From contig JANLFN010000008.1 in assembly GCA_024655885.1 (NCBI GenBank), positions 62,001 to 126,000 of the forward strand: DNA of 64,000 nt, written 5' to 3'. This DNA comes from Eubacteriales bacterium (GTDB taxonomy: Bacteria > Bacillota > Clostridia > Acetivibrionales > JANLFN01). This document shows positions 42,941 to 51,476 of the stretch, piece by piece. Below the pieces are notes generated by a model. That model did no database searches. It had not been told where the DNA came from and saw only the letters and a program-made list of their open reading frames with translations. The position numbers were made by a program, and so were the translations under genes. Positions within the stretch are counted from its first letter, which is position 1. Every line of letters begins with the position of its first letter.

Positions 42941-44377
42941 ATGAACCTCAAAAAGCGTTTGATTATTTCAAATGCCGCAATTCTGGCTGTTCCTTTATTG
43001 GCGACCATTGCAGCATCCTTCATTTTTATTGTGGTGTCCTCCGGGGCCTTTAAAGCGGACATAGGCTATGAAAATGCCAAAAGGCTCACGGAAATTCACT
43101 ATGAGCTGTTCAAAGCCAGCGGGAACATCCTGGTGGAAAGTCCGGAGAAGCTTACTGAAAAGGATTTCCAGCAGTATATTGCCTCAAGGCTTTCGGATAT
43201 CAAAGCAGATATTATAGTCCTTAGAAAAAATGAGGCTGTTTTTGCCACAAAGCAGCTGAACAAAATTGATGTGGAAAAATGCCTTAAGGCAGGCAACGGG
43301 GGTTTTTTCGGCCATTCGGTAAATCTTGACGGGACAGACCATATTGTCTATGTGTCTTCCTTTACCTTCAGCAACGGGGACCAGGGCAGGGTCATCCTGC
43401 TGGCCCCCACCGCAAAGGAAAGCCTTACCTTTGAGAAGTTCGTTTTGTTTTCCCTGGCCGTTTTTATCCTATCCTTTTTAATCACCAATATCGCCGCCTC
43501 TTTCGTCATTTCCAGAAGCATACTGAAGCCTGTGGACAGGCTGAAAAGGGAATCGGGAGAAATCAGCCGCGGAAACCTGGAACGTGAAATCATCGAAGAG
43601 GGCGATGATGAAATCAGGGAATTGTGCCGCTCCTTCGAAGCCATGCGATTAAAATTGAAGGAATCGGTCTATATGCAGATGCGGTACGACGACAACAGGA
43701 AAATGCTTGTATCCAGCATATCCCACGACCTTAAAACTCCCATAACCTCCATCAAGGGGTACGTGGAAGGAATCCTTGACGGTGTGGCCGGAACCCCGGA
43801 AAAGCTTGAAAAGTACTTAAAAACCATTTACTCCAAAGCAGTCCAGGTGGACAACCTGATTGACGACCTGCTTTTATATTCCAAGCTGGATCTGAACCAG
43901 GTTCCCTTTCAATTTGAACGAACCGATATTATAGGCTACTTTAAGGACTGTGTCTCTGAAAGCGAGTATGAATTGGGCAAATGGGGTATTAAAATCAGTC
44001 TACGGACTGAAATACAGGGATTCAGGCATGTGATGCTGGACAGGGAAAGGCTTAAGAGGGTTGTGCTGAATATCATCGACAACGCAAGGAAATATATGGA
44101 CAGGCCCGAAGGAGAAATCACCGTGATTCTCCGGGAGACCGCTTCCAATGTCCTTATCGAAATCCAGGATAACGGTCCCGGAATAGCAAAGGAGGATTTG
44201 CCCTTTATATTCGACAGGTTTTACCGGGCAGATGCGGCAAGAAGCCAAAGGGCAGGCAGCGGACTGGGTCTGGCAATTGCCAGGCAGATCGTGGAGGGGC
44301 ATGACGGGAAAATATGGGCCAAAAGCCGCGAAAATGAAGGCACAAGCATCATCATATCCCTGAAAAAAGCAAAATAG
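42941..44377 (+). CDS. Sensor histidine kinase
   Basis: A 478-residue membrane kinase: transmembrane helices near 10-32 and 165-188, an extracellular domain of about 130 residues, HAMP (SRSILKPVDRLKRESGEI), HisKA with phosphoacceptor in SISHDLKTPITSIKGY (near 260) and HATPase with NIIDNARKYM, DNGPGIA and GSGLGLAI. It is encoded between the ABC exporter and its response regulator and probably controls the exporter and the exported protein. AAGGGTGG precedes the ATG. Confidence 0.93.
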   Translation: MNLKKRLIISNAAILAVPLLATIAASFIFIVVSSGAFKADIGYENAKRLTEIHYELFKASGNILVESPEKLTEKDFQQYIASRLSDIKADIIVLRKNEAVFATKQLNKIDVEKCLKAGNGGFFGHSVNLDGTDHIVYVSSFTFSNGDQGRVILLAPTAKESLTFEKFVLFSLAVFILSFLITNIAASFVISRSILKPVDRLKRESGEISRGNLEREIIEEGDDEIRELCRSFEAMRLKLKESVYMQMRYDDNRKMLVSSISHDLKTPITSIKGYVEGILDGVAGTPEKLEKYLKTIYSKAVQVDNLIDDLLLYSKLDLNQVPFQFERTDIIGYFKDCVSESEYELGKWGIKISLRTEIQGFRHVMLDRERLKRVVLNIIDNARKYMDRPEGEITVILRETASNVLIEIQDNGPGIAKEDLPFIFDRFYRADAARSQRAGSGLGLAIARQIVEGHDGKIWAKSRENEGTSIIISLKKAK

Positions 44378-44397
44378 CCGGAGGTAGGAATTAAAGA

Positions 44398-45090
44398 ATG
44401 AAAAGGATTCTTATCATTGAAGATGATCAGAGTATTGCGGAACTGCAGAAGGATTATCTTGAAATCAGCAATTTCTCGGTGGATATCTGCGGGGATGGGC
44501 TAAAAGGTTTAAAGTGCCTGGAAACGGACGAGTACGACCTGCTAATACTGGATATTATGCTTCCCGGCACGGATGGTTTTGAAATACTGCGGCGCATCCG
44601 GGACTTGAGGGACATTCCTGTTTTAATTGTATCCGCCAAGAAGGAGGAAATTGATAAAATAAGAGGCCTGGGGCTGGGAGCCGACGACTATATTACAAAG
44701 CCCTTCAGCCCCGGCGAGCTGGTGGCCCGAGTGAATGCCCACATAGCCAAATATGAAAGGCTTAAAAGCAGGTATGGGGGCGGCAGAGATTCAACCGTAA
44801 TTATACGCGGCCTTGAAATCCAAAAGGATTCCCGGAGAGTTTACGTTAACGGTGCGGAGGTCAGCCTTGCCCAGAAGGAATTCGAGCTGCTGCTGTTTTT
44901 GGCCCAGAACCCCAACAGGGTATTCGGGAGGGAAGAGCTGTTTGAAAGGATATGGGGGCTTGATTCCCTGGGAGACACCGCCACCGTTACCGTACACATC
45001 GCAAGGATACGGGAAAAAATTGAGGCGGACCCCTCCAACCCTCAATATATTGAGACGGTGTGGGGAGCCGGCTACAGGTTCAGGGTGTGA
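44398..45090 (+). CDS. OmpR-family response regulator
   Basis: A 230-residue regulator: acidic pocket EDDQS, phosphorylated Asp in LLILDIMLPGTDG (near 51), Lys in ITKPFSPGE. The winged helix has SLAQKEFELLLFLAQNPNRVFGR and DTATVTVHIARIREK. It follows its cognate kinase by 20 bases with GGAGG upstream of the ATG. It is the last intact gene of the five-gene module; a truncated uvrA-like gene follows 47 bases later. Confidence 0.93.
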   Translation: MKRILIIEDDQSIAELQKDYLEISNFSVDICGDGLKGLKCLETDEYDLLILDIMLPGTDGFEILRRIRDLRDIPVLIVSAKKEEIDKIRGLGLGADDYITKPFSPGELVARVNAHIAKYERLKSRYGGGRDSTVIIRGLEIQKDSRRVYVNGAEVSLAQKEFELLLFLAQNPNRVFGREELFERIWGLDSLGDTATVTVHIARIREKIEADPSNPQYIETVWGAGYRFRV

Positions 45091-45137
45091 CAGGGTTGAA
45101 GGGCAGAATGTCCAAACTGAAAGAAAGGGGAAAGTTA

Positions 45138-45884
45138 ATGTCCGGTATTATCATCAGAGGTGCCAGAGAGGGAAATTTAAAGGATATTTCACCGGAGATA
45201 CCCCGTGATAAACTGATCGTTTTTACAGGGCTGTCAGGTTCCGGTAAATCTACATTGGCTATTGACGTCATTTATCAAGAATGTCAAAGACAGTATTTAG
45301 AGGCAATAGGGTATCAGGGGATTCATAAGCCTAAAATTGATTTTATTCGCAACGTATCGCCGGCAATCAGGATTACACAAACTGAATCCAATAAAAATCC
45401 CCGTTCAACCGTTGGAACACTGACTGACATTTATACGGAACTTCGGATGGTCTATGAAAAGCTGGGAGTACGGGTCTGTCCCCACTGCAATGAAGTGATA
45501 TCGGCCGCACAATGTAAGGAAGAAGTTGAAAAGGCGGATGGGAAATTTAAAGTGTCTATGTATTGCAATCATTGCAATTACAAGATGGATAAACTGACCA
45601 GAACGCACTTCTCATATAACACCAGAGAAGGGGCGGCTTGCAAAACGTGTCAGGGATTGGGAAAGGTTCTAACAATCAATAAAGACAATACGGTTCACGA
45701 ATCTCTGTCATTGGAAGATGGCGCCATTGACTTTTGGGAACAAAAATATAAGGAATATCAAATTTCATCTTTATATAATGCTTTCCGGCATTATAACATT
45801 CCAGTTGATGACAATACTCCGGTTGCGGATTTCAGCGATATTCAAAAATCCATTATTTTGTGCTGTTTTCAGGATGAATTTTAG
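45138..45884 (+). pseudogene. Truncated UvrA-like ATPase (N-terminal 248 residues)
   Basis: The start of a UvrA-family protein: Walker A TGLSGSGKSTLAIDVIY near residue 30, NPRSTVGTLTDIYTELR near 95, and zinc-finger-type C-x2-C pairs (VCPHCNE, MYCNHCNYK, ACKTCQGLG). A stop follows at 45884, after FSDIQKSIILCC. Intact members need a second half with the signature and a second ATPase domain (at least 700 residues), which is missing. GECQRQYLEA-type wording differs from housekeeping UvrA, so it is probably a remnant of a UvrA-like paralogue of the kind seen near antibiotic resistance loci. The ATG has AAGGGG upstream. Confidence 0.75.
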
Positions 45885-45887
45885 GAC

Positions 45888-45910
45888 AAAAAAAGAGGAC
45901 CTCCTTTTTT
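45888..45910 (+). terminator. Terminator-like A-run/hairpin/T-run
   Basis: AAAAAAAGAG and CTCCTTTTTT face each other across a three-base loop with one bulged C, just after the truncated UvrA stop. The stem is mostly A-T. Confidence 0.45.
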
Positions 45911-46069
45911 ATTGTGTTTTTTTCAATGTCGACGTGGTATGGAAAAGTTGGTAAATGTTTATCTATAGTCTTTATCAATAGTAAATTTTTTTATAACCAT
46001 TGAAAGAAATAGAAAATTAATATATAGTTATATATATATCAATACATAAAACTCGGAGGAAGCCTGCTA

Positions 46070-46165
46070 ATGATAATTATTGGTGATAAAATTGATTCTC
46101 TGAGGATGATTGTCATATGGAATACAGGCACATACCGGGAAGGAATATTCGGTCCGATGAAATAG
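46070..46165 (+). pseudogene. 31-codon ORF, possible remnant of a MeTr gene start
   Basis: After CGGAGG an ATG opens a 31-codon frame starting MIIIGDKIDS. The intact methyltetrahydrofolate methyltransferase at 48495-49307 starts MIIIGEKING, so eight of ten residues agree. The rest (LRMIVIWNTGTYREG) has no match to it. It lies just upstream of a corrinoid protein gene, where a MeTr gene is often found. It may be a deletion remnant, or a short leader ORF. Confidence 0.4.
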
Positions 46166-46258
46166 GGAGAGTGGCACGCCTTGAGAGGGTACATGTCACG
46201 TCCCCAATAAGAAGCGAAATGAACTTACATAGTTCATATATAAAAAGGAGGGTATGAA

Positions 46259-46891
46259 ATGTCTAAAATTCAGGAAATTTCAACAGCCGTTGAAACCGGT
46301 AAATCCAAATTGATTTCCACACTTGTACAGGAAGCTTTAGCCGAAGGAAACAAAGCAACCGACATATTGAATGCCATGACCAACGCCATGGGCGTCGTAG
46401 GGGACAAATTCTCAAAAGAAGAAATTTTTGTTCCGGAAATGCTCATAGCGGCCCGCACAATGCAAAAAGGAGTTGAAGTACTAAAACCCCTTCTGGCAGG
46501 GGACGGCTCAGTATCCCTGGGAAAATGCATCATTGGAACGGTTGCAGGTGACCTGCACGACATCGGCAAAAACCTGGTGGCCATAATGATAGAAAGCGCG
46601 GGTTTTGAAGTGATTGACCTCGGTGTTGATGTCCAGACGGACAAATTCATGGAAGCCATCAAAGCACATCCGGATGTTAAAATAGTGGCCTGTTCAGGGC
46701 TTCTGACAACAACCATGCCGGCCATGCAGGAAACGGTAAAAGCCATTAGAGAAAGCGGACTGACGGGCTTCAAGATTATGGTTGGGGGAGCGCCCATCAC
46801 AGCCGAATTTGCGGCTGCAATAGGCGCAGATGCCTATACTCCAGACGCAGGTGCCGCTGCTGTTAAGGCGAAAGAATTGGTAACAGCATAG
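46259..46891 (+). CDS. Methyltransferase corrinoid protein
   Basis: A 210-residue methyl carrier. The helical cap is residues 1-85 (FSKEEIFVPEMLIAARTMQKGVEVL). The B12 domain has D-x-H-x-x-G in AGDLHDIGKN (cobalt ligand His near 100), CSGLLTTTMPAM and MVGGAPITAEFAAAIGADAY. It resembles MtvC/MtaC-type proteins and differs clearly from the 5265-5891 protein. AAGGAGGG precedes the ATG. It pairs with the URO-D methyltransferase 94 bases downstream. Confidence 0.93.
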   Translation: MSKIQEISTAVETGKSKLISTLVQEALAEGNKATDILNAMTNAMGVVGDKFSKEEIFVPEMLIAARTMQKGVEVLKPLLAGDGSVSLGKCIIGTVAGDLHDIGKNLVAIMIESAGFEVIDLGVDVQTDKFMEAIKAHPDVKIVACSGLLTTTMPAMQETVKAIRESGLTGFKIMVGGAPITAEFAAAIGADAYTPDAGAAAVKAKELVTA

Positions 46892-46985
46892 ATTGATTGA
46901 TGGTAAATTCTCTATGAGAGAATAAAAATGTCAAAAACACTCAATTGGCAGGATTCTATGATAGTTTAGAAAGAAGGGGGATAAT

Positions 46986-48068
46986 ATGTCAAATCCAAAG
47001 TTTGATCCAAAAGAGTTAAAAGTTGTAGGTGAATTACCGGGTTTTTTCCCGGGAATGCCAGGCACGCCGCTTTATGATTTTCCTGTATCTCGAAAGGAAG
47101 CATATATCGCCACAATGAAGAGGGAGCCTATATGGCAGGTTACAACTGTTGAAACAAGCCTGTTCACACCACAGTTTTATCCTGACAACGTCGCCCGCGC
47201 CTTTGTATTTGAAACAAATCCGCTTCCACGTGAAAAATTTGGCGGCAAGGACATGTTCGGCATTAATTGGGTATACGTAGATTCAGCAGGCGGGTCCATG
47301 GTAAGACCGGGTTCACCTCTTCTTAAAGACGCCAATGAATGGAAAGAAAAGCTTGTATGGCCCAACATCGACAGCTGGGACTGGGAAGGTTCCGCTAAGG
47401 CAAATGAGGCGTTTGTAAATAACGGTACCTTTATCATGCCTTGGATCATGAATGGTTTTTATGAAAGGCTCATTTCATTCATGGACTTTGAGGGTGCAGC
47501 GCTGGCACTGATTGATGAAGACCAGAAAGATGCGGTAAAAGAGCTTTTTGAAAGGTTGACCGACCTTTACATTAGAATTGTTGACAAGTTTATTGAATAC
47601 TTCCCTTCAATAGGTGGTTTTTGCGTTCACGATGACTGGGGATCACAGAAAGCTCCGTTCTTCTCACTTGCGACTGTAATGGAAATGATTGTTCCCGCCA
47701 TGAGAAGATTGACCGACCATATTCACTCCAGGGGGTTGTACGCCGATTTGCACAGCTGCGGGCATATCGAAAAGCTGGTTCCTGCGATGATTGAGGCCGG
47801 ATGGGATTCGTGGTCCGGTATGCCAATGAATGACACTCAAATGCTTTACGATAAATATGGTGATAAAATTATCATCGGTGTCATCCCCGATCAGTTTGAT
47901 CCGGCAACAACCAGTGAAGAGGAACAGAGAGCCGCTGCGGCAAAATATGTTGAAAAATTCTGTAAGCCTGGCAAGCCTTCCATCCTCAACATGTATGGTG
48001 CAGCAGTGCTAACCCCTGCCTACAGAGAAGAGCTCTATAAGCTTTCGAGAATTAAATACAGCGAGTAA
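46986..48068 (+). CDS. URO-D-family substrate:corrinoid methyltransferase
   Basis: A 360-residue URO-D-fold methyltransferase, not close to the array paralogues. It starts with a Pro/Gly-rich segment (GELPGFFPGMPGTPLYDFPV) and has EAYIATMKREPIWQV. The metal-site region is DLHSCGHIEKLVP (His near 256, Cys near 258), but no third Cys occurs in the usual late position. The form resembles substrate-specific enzymes of O-demethylase systems (MtvB/OdmB group), which move the methyl group of methoxylated aromatics to the corrinoid. AAGAAGGGGG precedes the ATG. The substrate assignment is inferred from family likeness only. Confidence 0.83.
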   Translation: MSNPKFDPKELKVVGELPGFFPGMPGTPLYDFPVSRKEAYIATMKREPIWQVTTVETSLFTPQFYPDNVARAFVFETNPLPREKFGGKDMFGINWVYVDSAGGSMVRPGSPLLKDANEWKEKLVWPNIDSWDWEGSAKANEAFVNNGTFIMPWIMNGFYERLISFMDFEGAALALIDEDQKDAVKELFERLTDLYIRIVDKFIEYFPSIGGFCVHDDWGSQKAPFFSLATVMEMIVPAMRRLTDHIHSRGLYADLHSCGHIEKLVPAMIEAGWDSWSGMPMNDTQMLYDKYGDKIIIGVIPDQFDPATTSEEEQRAAAAKYVEKFCKPGKPSILNMYGAAVLTPAYREELYKLSRIKYSE

Positions 48069-48138
48069 GAGAATTACATAATATTAGGAATAAGCCTTAT
48101 TTAACGTTTGTATTCAGCTTGCTGAAGCGGTCAAGGGG

Positions 48139-48171
48139 CTGTTGCAAAAAGCAACAGTTCCTTTTTTATTT
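48139..48171 (+). terminator. Intrinsic terminator of the corrinoid/URO-D operon
   Basis: CTGTTGC (48139-48145) and GCAACAG (48151-48157) form a perfect stem over AAAAA, followed by TTCCTTTTTTATTTT. Confidence 0.75.
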
Positions 48172-48295
48172 TTACCCTGGTAATCAATTTTTTTCTCCAT
48201 TTGGAGCAATGCCTTCATAACTCTTTCGGATTTTTCGGGAAATGAAAATATAGTTCTGAGATACACAGTATGATAGAATAAGAGAGCAGTATTTA

Positions 48296-48324
48296 TTTTC
48301 ACACTAATCGTCCCCAGTGACTCA
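48296..48324 (+). repeat. REP-like repeat, CGTCCCC core (partial copy)
   Basis: Contains TCGTCCCCAGTGACTCA, matching the right half (CCGTCCCCTGTGACTCA) of the best copy at 10611. The left half has decayed. Confidence 0.5.
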
Positions 48325-48334
48325 TTCATAATAT

Positions 48335-48376
48335 AAAAAGCTGAAACCTTTGTGGAGACAAAAATTTCAGCTTTTT
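48335..48376. terminator. Bidirectional terminator, perfect 12-bp stem
   Basis: AAAAAGCTGAAA (48335-48346) and TTTCAGCTTTTT (48365-48376) are exact reverse complements. The hairpin separates the plus-strand operon from the minus-strand MeTr operon and has A- and T-runs on both sides. Confidence 0.7.
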
Positions 48377-48494
48377 ATCCTCTTTTGTTTTAACCATGCC
48401 TTCTTAAAAAAATGCGCCTAAACTTATAGATTTATTATACATTATATTCCATCCCTGGCCGATATAGCTTTCACAGGTTGTTTGCTTCCTGGCT

Positions 48495-49307
48495 CTACTG
48501 TGTTTTTTTTTCAGGCCCGATCCTTCCCAGGCGATAGGCCTTACTGTACTTGCGTAAGAACCTGTCTTTATTCAGGAGCGCTTCAGCGGCAAGAATGGTT
48601 GCATAAGTATCTCTGTTCGTCGGATCGATGATGGCGGAATCCATACCTGCAGATAATGCAAGTGTCAGGAAATTTAGGTTGATGGCCTTTCTGTATGGCA
48701 TTCCGAAAGATATGTTCGAGAGTCCTGACGTCGTCTTGACACCGGGATATCTATGTTTGATCTCACGTATGGCCTCCATAAAGCTCAGCATGGAATCATT
48801 GACTGCAGAAAGTGCCAGCACCAAAGGGTCAATATAGATGCGTTCCGGCCCGATGCCGTATTCCGCGGCTTTTTCGATCAGCCGCGCAGCAATCTCAATC
48901 TTCCTCTCTGCCTCTGCCGGGATTCCCTTGTCATCACAGGTCAGCGCTATCACCTGCCAGTCATTTCCCTTCATTAACGGAAAAATAACCTCGCATTTGT
49001 CGTCCTCCCCTGAAACCGAGTTAATGATCCCACTTCGTTTGATGCGCGGAATCACTTCTTTTAAAATATGTGCATTCGGACTGTCTACGCAAAGCGGGAT
49101 ATCTACAGCCTCCTGTACGGTGTCGACCAGCCAGCAAAGCGCTTCAAATTCTTTGTCCGTACTGGTTCCGGCACATACGTCAAGATAGTCTGCTCCCGAG
49201 TCCACCTGCCGTTTTGCCAGGTCGCGGATGAAATCGGCGTCGCGTCTTTCAATCGCCTGACCGACAGATGGGATAGAACCGTTAATTTTTTCTCCGATGA
49301 TTATCAT
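48495..49307 (-). CDS. Methyltetrahydrofolate:corrinoid methyltransferase (MtvA/AcsE-like pterin-binding enzyme)
   Basis: A 270-residue TIM-barrel protein of the pterin-binding (DHPS-like) family. It starts MIIIGEKINGSIPSVGQAI and has SGADYLDVCAGT (near 48), VDIPLCVDSPN (near 75), NSVSGED (near 96), ALTCDDKGIP and TTSGLSNISFGMPYR (near 195). These mark MeTr-type enzymes. It transfers the methyl group from methyl-corrinoid protein to tetrahydrofolate, the second step after the URO-D enzymes. It is the only such gene in the window and could serve all corrinoid proteins here. GGAGACTGG precedes the ATG. Confidence 0.9.
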   Translation of the reverse strand: MIIIGEKINGSIPSVGQAIERRDADFIRDLAKRQVDSGADYLDVCAGTSTDKEFEALCWLVDTVQEAVDIPLCVDSPNAHILKEVIPRIKRSGIINSVSGEDDKCEVIFPLMKGNDWQVIALTCDDKGIPAEAERKIEIAARLIEKAAEYGIGPERIYIDPLVLALSAVNDSMLSFMEAIREIKHRYPGVKTTSGLSNISFGMPYRKAINLNFLTLALSAGMDSAIIDPTNRDTYATILAAEALLNKDRFLRKYSKAYRLGRIGPEKKTQ

Positions 49308-49345
49308 TTTGCCAGTCTCCTTTGAGGTTTATGGGTGTAAAAACA

Positions 49346-49483
49346 TCAGGCCCACATTAAGAACAGAATCACTCCTACGATATAATTGGCCCGAGTGTTG
49401 TAGTCATCAGGCAGAAAATCCAATGTCTTTACAACTTCGTCAAAACCCTCCGGATACTTAGTAATATCAATTTTCTTCTCCAT
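49346..49483 (-). CDS. Uncharacterised 45-residue ORF in the methyltransferase operon
   Basis: The minus strand encodes 45 residues starting MEKKIDITKYPEGFDEVV and ending NYIVGVILFLMWA. GAGGAGG lies about six bases before the ATG, one of the best ribosome binding sites in the window. The first ~33 residues are polar and acidic, and the last 12 are hydrophobic, so the end may touch the membrane or a partner. It lies 17 bases after the URO-D gene and 38 bases before MeTr, in one operon. No family was recognised. Confidence 0.65.
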   Translation of the reverse strand: MEKKIDITKYPEGFDEVVKTLDFLPDDYNTRANYIVGVILFLMWA

Positions 49484-49500
49484 AATTTACCTCCTCATTT

Positions 49501-50664
49501 TTAGCGATACTCGCGCACAAAATCGCAAACCGCTTTCAGGTTTTCGGGATTAGTGTCATTTCGATAGGAAATCATCTTGTCCTGGCTGAGTATAAATCCT
49601 TCAGCCCCTAATTCGTCAATGAGATGCTTGGCATAAGAGACGCACTGCTCCTTGGTGCCGCCGCCCAGCAAGCTGGCGGGCATTCCTCCCGCAACACAGC
49701 AGTTGGGAAGGGCTTTTTTAAACTCAAAAACGTCGTCCTGCTCAATATGAATGGCAATATGACCCTTGGGATAATCCTTGAAGTATTCCCAGAACCGCCC
49801 GGAGATACCCTCAGCAAATATGTACAACGTTTTGTCTGCAGCAACCACAGCGTCAAGTACCTTCTTTAACGACGGCCAGTAAAATCTTTCCCACTGCTTG
49901 ATGTTGAGAATGGTGTGCCCCAACATGGCAAATACTAAATCAAACGCATAGGTGCTGTCTCCTGTTGTGCCTTTTTCCAACTGTGAGAGCGCAGGGCTCA
50001 AGGCCATCTCATCAAGCAGCTCACATGTGGCCTTCAATTTGTCGGGATTCTTACGCATGTCATAGGATACTCCCTTTATTCCGCGGAGGAAGTTAAACAT
50101 CTGTTCAAACCCACACTGCACCATGGGAGTGGTCATCAATCCGTCGGGCACTCCGTATTCTCCTCTCAACCTGGCTCCCACACGCTGAATGTACTGCAGG
50201 CAGGCATTATATCTATTTACGACTTCGCCGAATTGCTTTACCGTCAGTTCGCTGTTGAAACGATTATACTTCCTTGGCATAACGGTCTCCCAGAGAAATT
50301 TGTTAAAGTTTTCAAGAAGTGCGTCATACTCGTCTTCCTTCATATAGGATATATCCCGGATATTCATTATTTCCTTTTCATCGTCGATTTCGTATGCGGA
50401 TTGGCCGATGGGCTCGACTATTGATACAGGGTTGCGGACACCATCATTGAGCAGCAGGTCGAAGTTGTATTTGCGTTGGAATTCAACCACGCATTTCTCC
50501 ATGATATCCCAGTCGTGCAGCGCTTCGCTGATCTTATAACCGCCGTCCAATATTATCCATGTCCAATAGTTGGCAAAATGCAGGGTTCTATCGGGCTTTC
50601 TCTCCATTCGAACGGCATCGTTAATAATCTGTTTCCTGTATGCCAGCAGTTCCTTGCTATCCAT
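49501..50664 (-). CDS. URO-D-family methyltransferase, divergent active site
   Basis: A 387-residue URO-D-fold protein (MDSKELLAYRKQIINDAVRM, then ERKPDRTLHFANYW). In the region where relatives carry H-x-C or H-x-D it reads YIFAEGISGRFW, with Glu (near 285) in the His position, and the late Cys is replaced in ILSQDKMISYRN. It therefore has a different metal site or none. ATG 50664 is preferred: GGGGG lies nine bases before it but touches the other ATG at 50673. The corrinoid gene ends 20 bases upstream, so this is the operon corrinoid-URO-D-small ORF-MeTr. The substrate is unknown. Confidence 0.83.
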   Translation of the reverse strand: MDSKELLAYRKQIINDAVRMERKPDRTLHFANYWTWIILDGGYKISEALHDWDIMEKCVVEFQRKYNFDLLLNDGVRNPVSIVEPIGQSAYEIDDEKEIMNIRDISYMKEDEYDALLENFNKFLWETVMPRKYNRFNSELTVKQFGEVVNRYNACLQYIQRVGARLRGEYGVPDGLMTTPMVQCGFEQMFNFLRGIKGVSYDMRKNPDKLKATCELLDEMALSPALSQLEKGTTGDSTYAFDLVFAMLGHTILNIKQWERFYWPSLKKVLDAVVAADKTLYIFAEGISGRFWEYFKDYPKGHIAIHIEQDDVFEFKKALPNCCVAGGMPASLLGGGTKEQCVSYAKHLIDELGAEGFILSQDKMISYRNDTNPENLKAVCDFVREYR

Positions 50665-50683
50665 ATTTTTCATCCCCCTTTTT

Positions 50684-51316
50684 TCAAATCAGCCAATTGC
50701 GGCATATCTCTACACTTTTTGCCGCATTGAGCGACCAGGCATCTGCTCCTACAAATTTGCAGTATTCAGCGGTAACCGGTGCTCCCCCAATAATAATCTT
50801 GACATCATCGCGAATCCCTGCACCCTTGAATGCATCCACCGTAGCCTTCATGGAATCAATTGCAAGTGTCAGGACTCCGCTCAATCCGATGACCTTGATT
50901 TTCTGGTCCCTTGCTGTCTGAACTATGGTTGCCGGCGCAACATCAATGCCGAGATCGATCACTTCAATCCCTCCGGCTTCCAGCATGGCTTTTACGATGT
51001 TTTTACCGATATCATGCAGGTCACCCTGTACAGTACATAGGATCATCTTTCCTATGTTACCTCCAGCACCTACCGCAATTGCCGGTTTAATGATAGCCAT
51101 CGCCTGAGTCATCAGCTCACCTGCAAAAATCAGATCGGCAACAAAATACTCTCCTGATTCAAAAAGGTCACCCACGACATTCATGCCTTCCTGGCAAGCT
51201 GCCAATGCTTCGTCTGCACCTTTGCCGCCTGCTGCCATCAGTTCCTCCAGCAGTTCGATTACTGTGCTGTTGTCCAATTCTCCCATAGCTGTTTTAAGTT
51301 TTTCGAAATCAATCAT
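50684..51316 (-). CDS. Methyltransferase corrinoid protein
   Basis: A 210-residue methyl carrier: helical cap (CQEGMNVVGDLFESGEYFVADLIFAGELM), then the B12 domain with D-x-H-x-x-G in QGDLHDIGKN (His near 101), VIGLSGVLTLAIDSM and IIGGAPVTAEYCKFVGADAW. It is the first gene of the four-gene minus-strand operon that ends with MeTr, and is a different subtype from the other two intact corrinoid proteins. AGAGGGGGTT precedes the ATG. Confidence 0.93.
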   Translation of the reverse strand: MIDFEKLKTAMGELDNSTVIELLEELMAAGGKGADEALAACQEGMNVVGDLFESGEYFVADLIFAGELMTQAMAIIKPAIAVGAGGNIGKMILCTVQGDLHDIGKNIVKAMLEAGGIEVIDLGIDVAPATIVQTARDQKIKVIGLSGVLTLAIDSMKATVDAFKGAGIRDDVKIIIGGAPVTAEYCKFVGADAWSLNAAKSVEICRNWLI

Positions 51317-51476
51317 GCAAGAACCCCCTCTAAAGTGGTCTTAATCCTTAGGCTAAACTCTTACACCCATTTAAAACCCCTGTTGGCCTATGTCTCGTCT
51401 ATTTGAACAACAATAAAAAGCCTTCACACTTCGTGCAAGACCTTTGGTTTTTGACTCTTTCTATGGATTTTTTATT

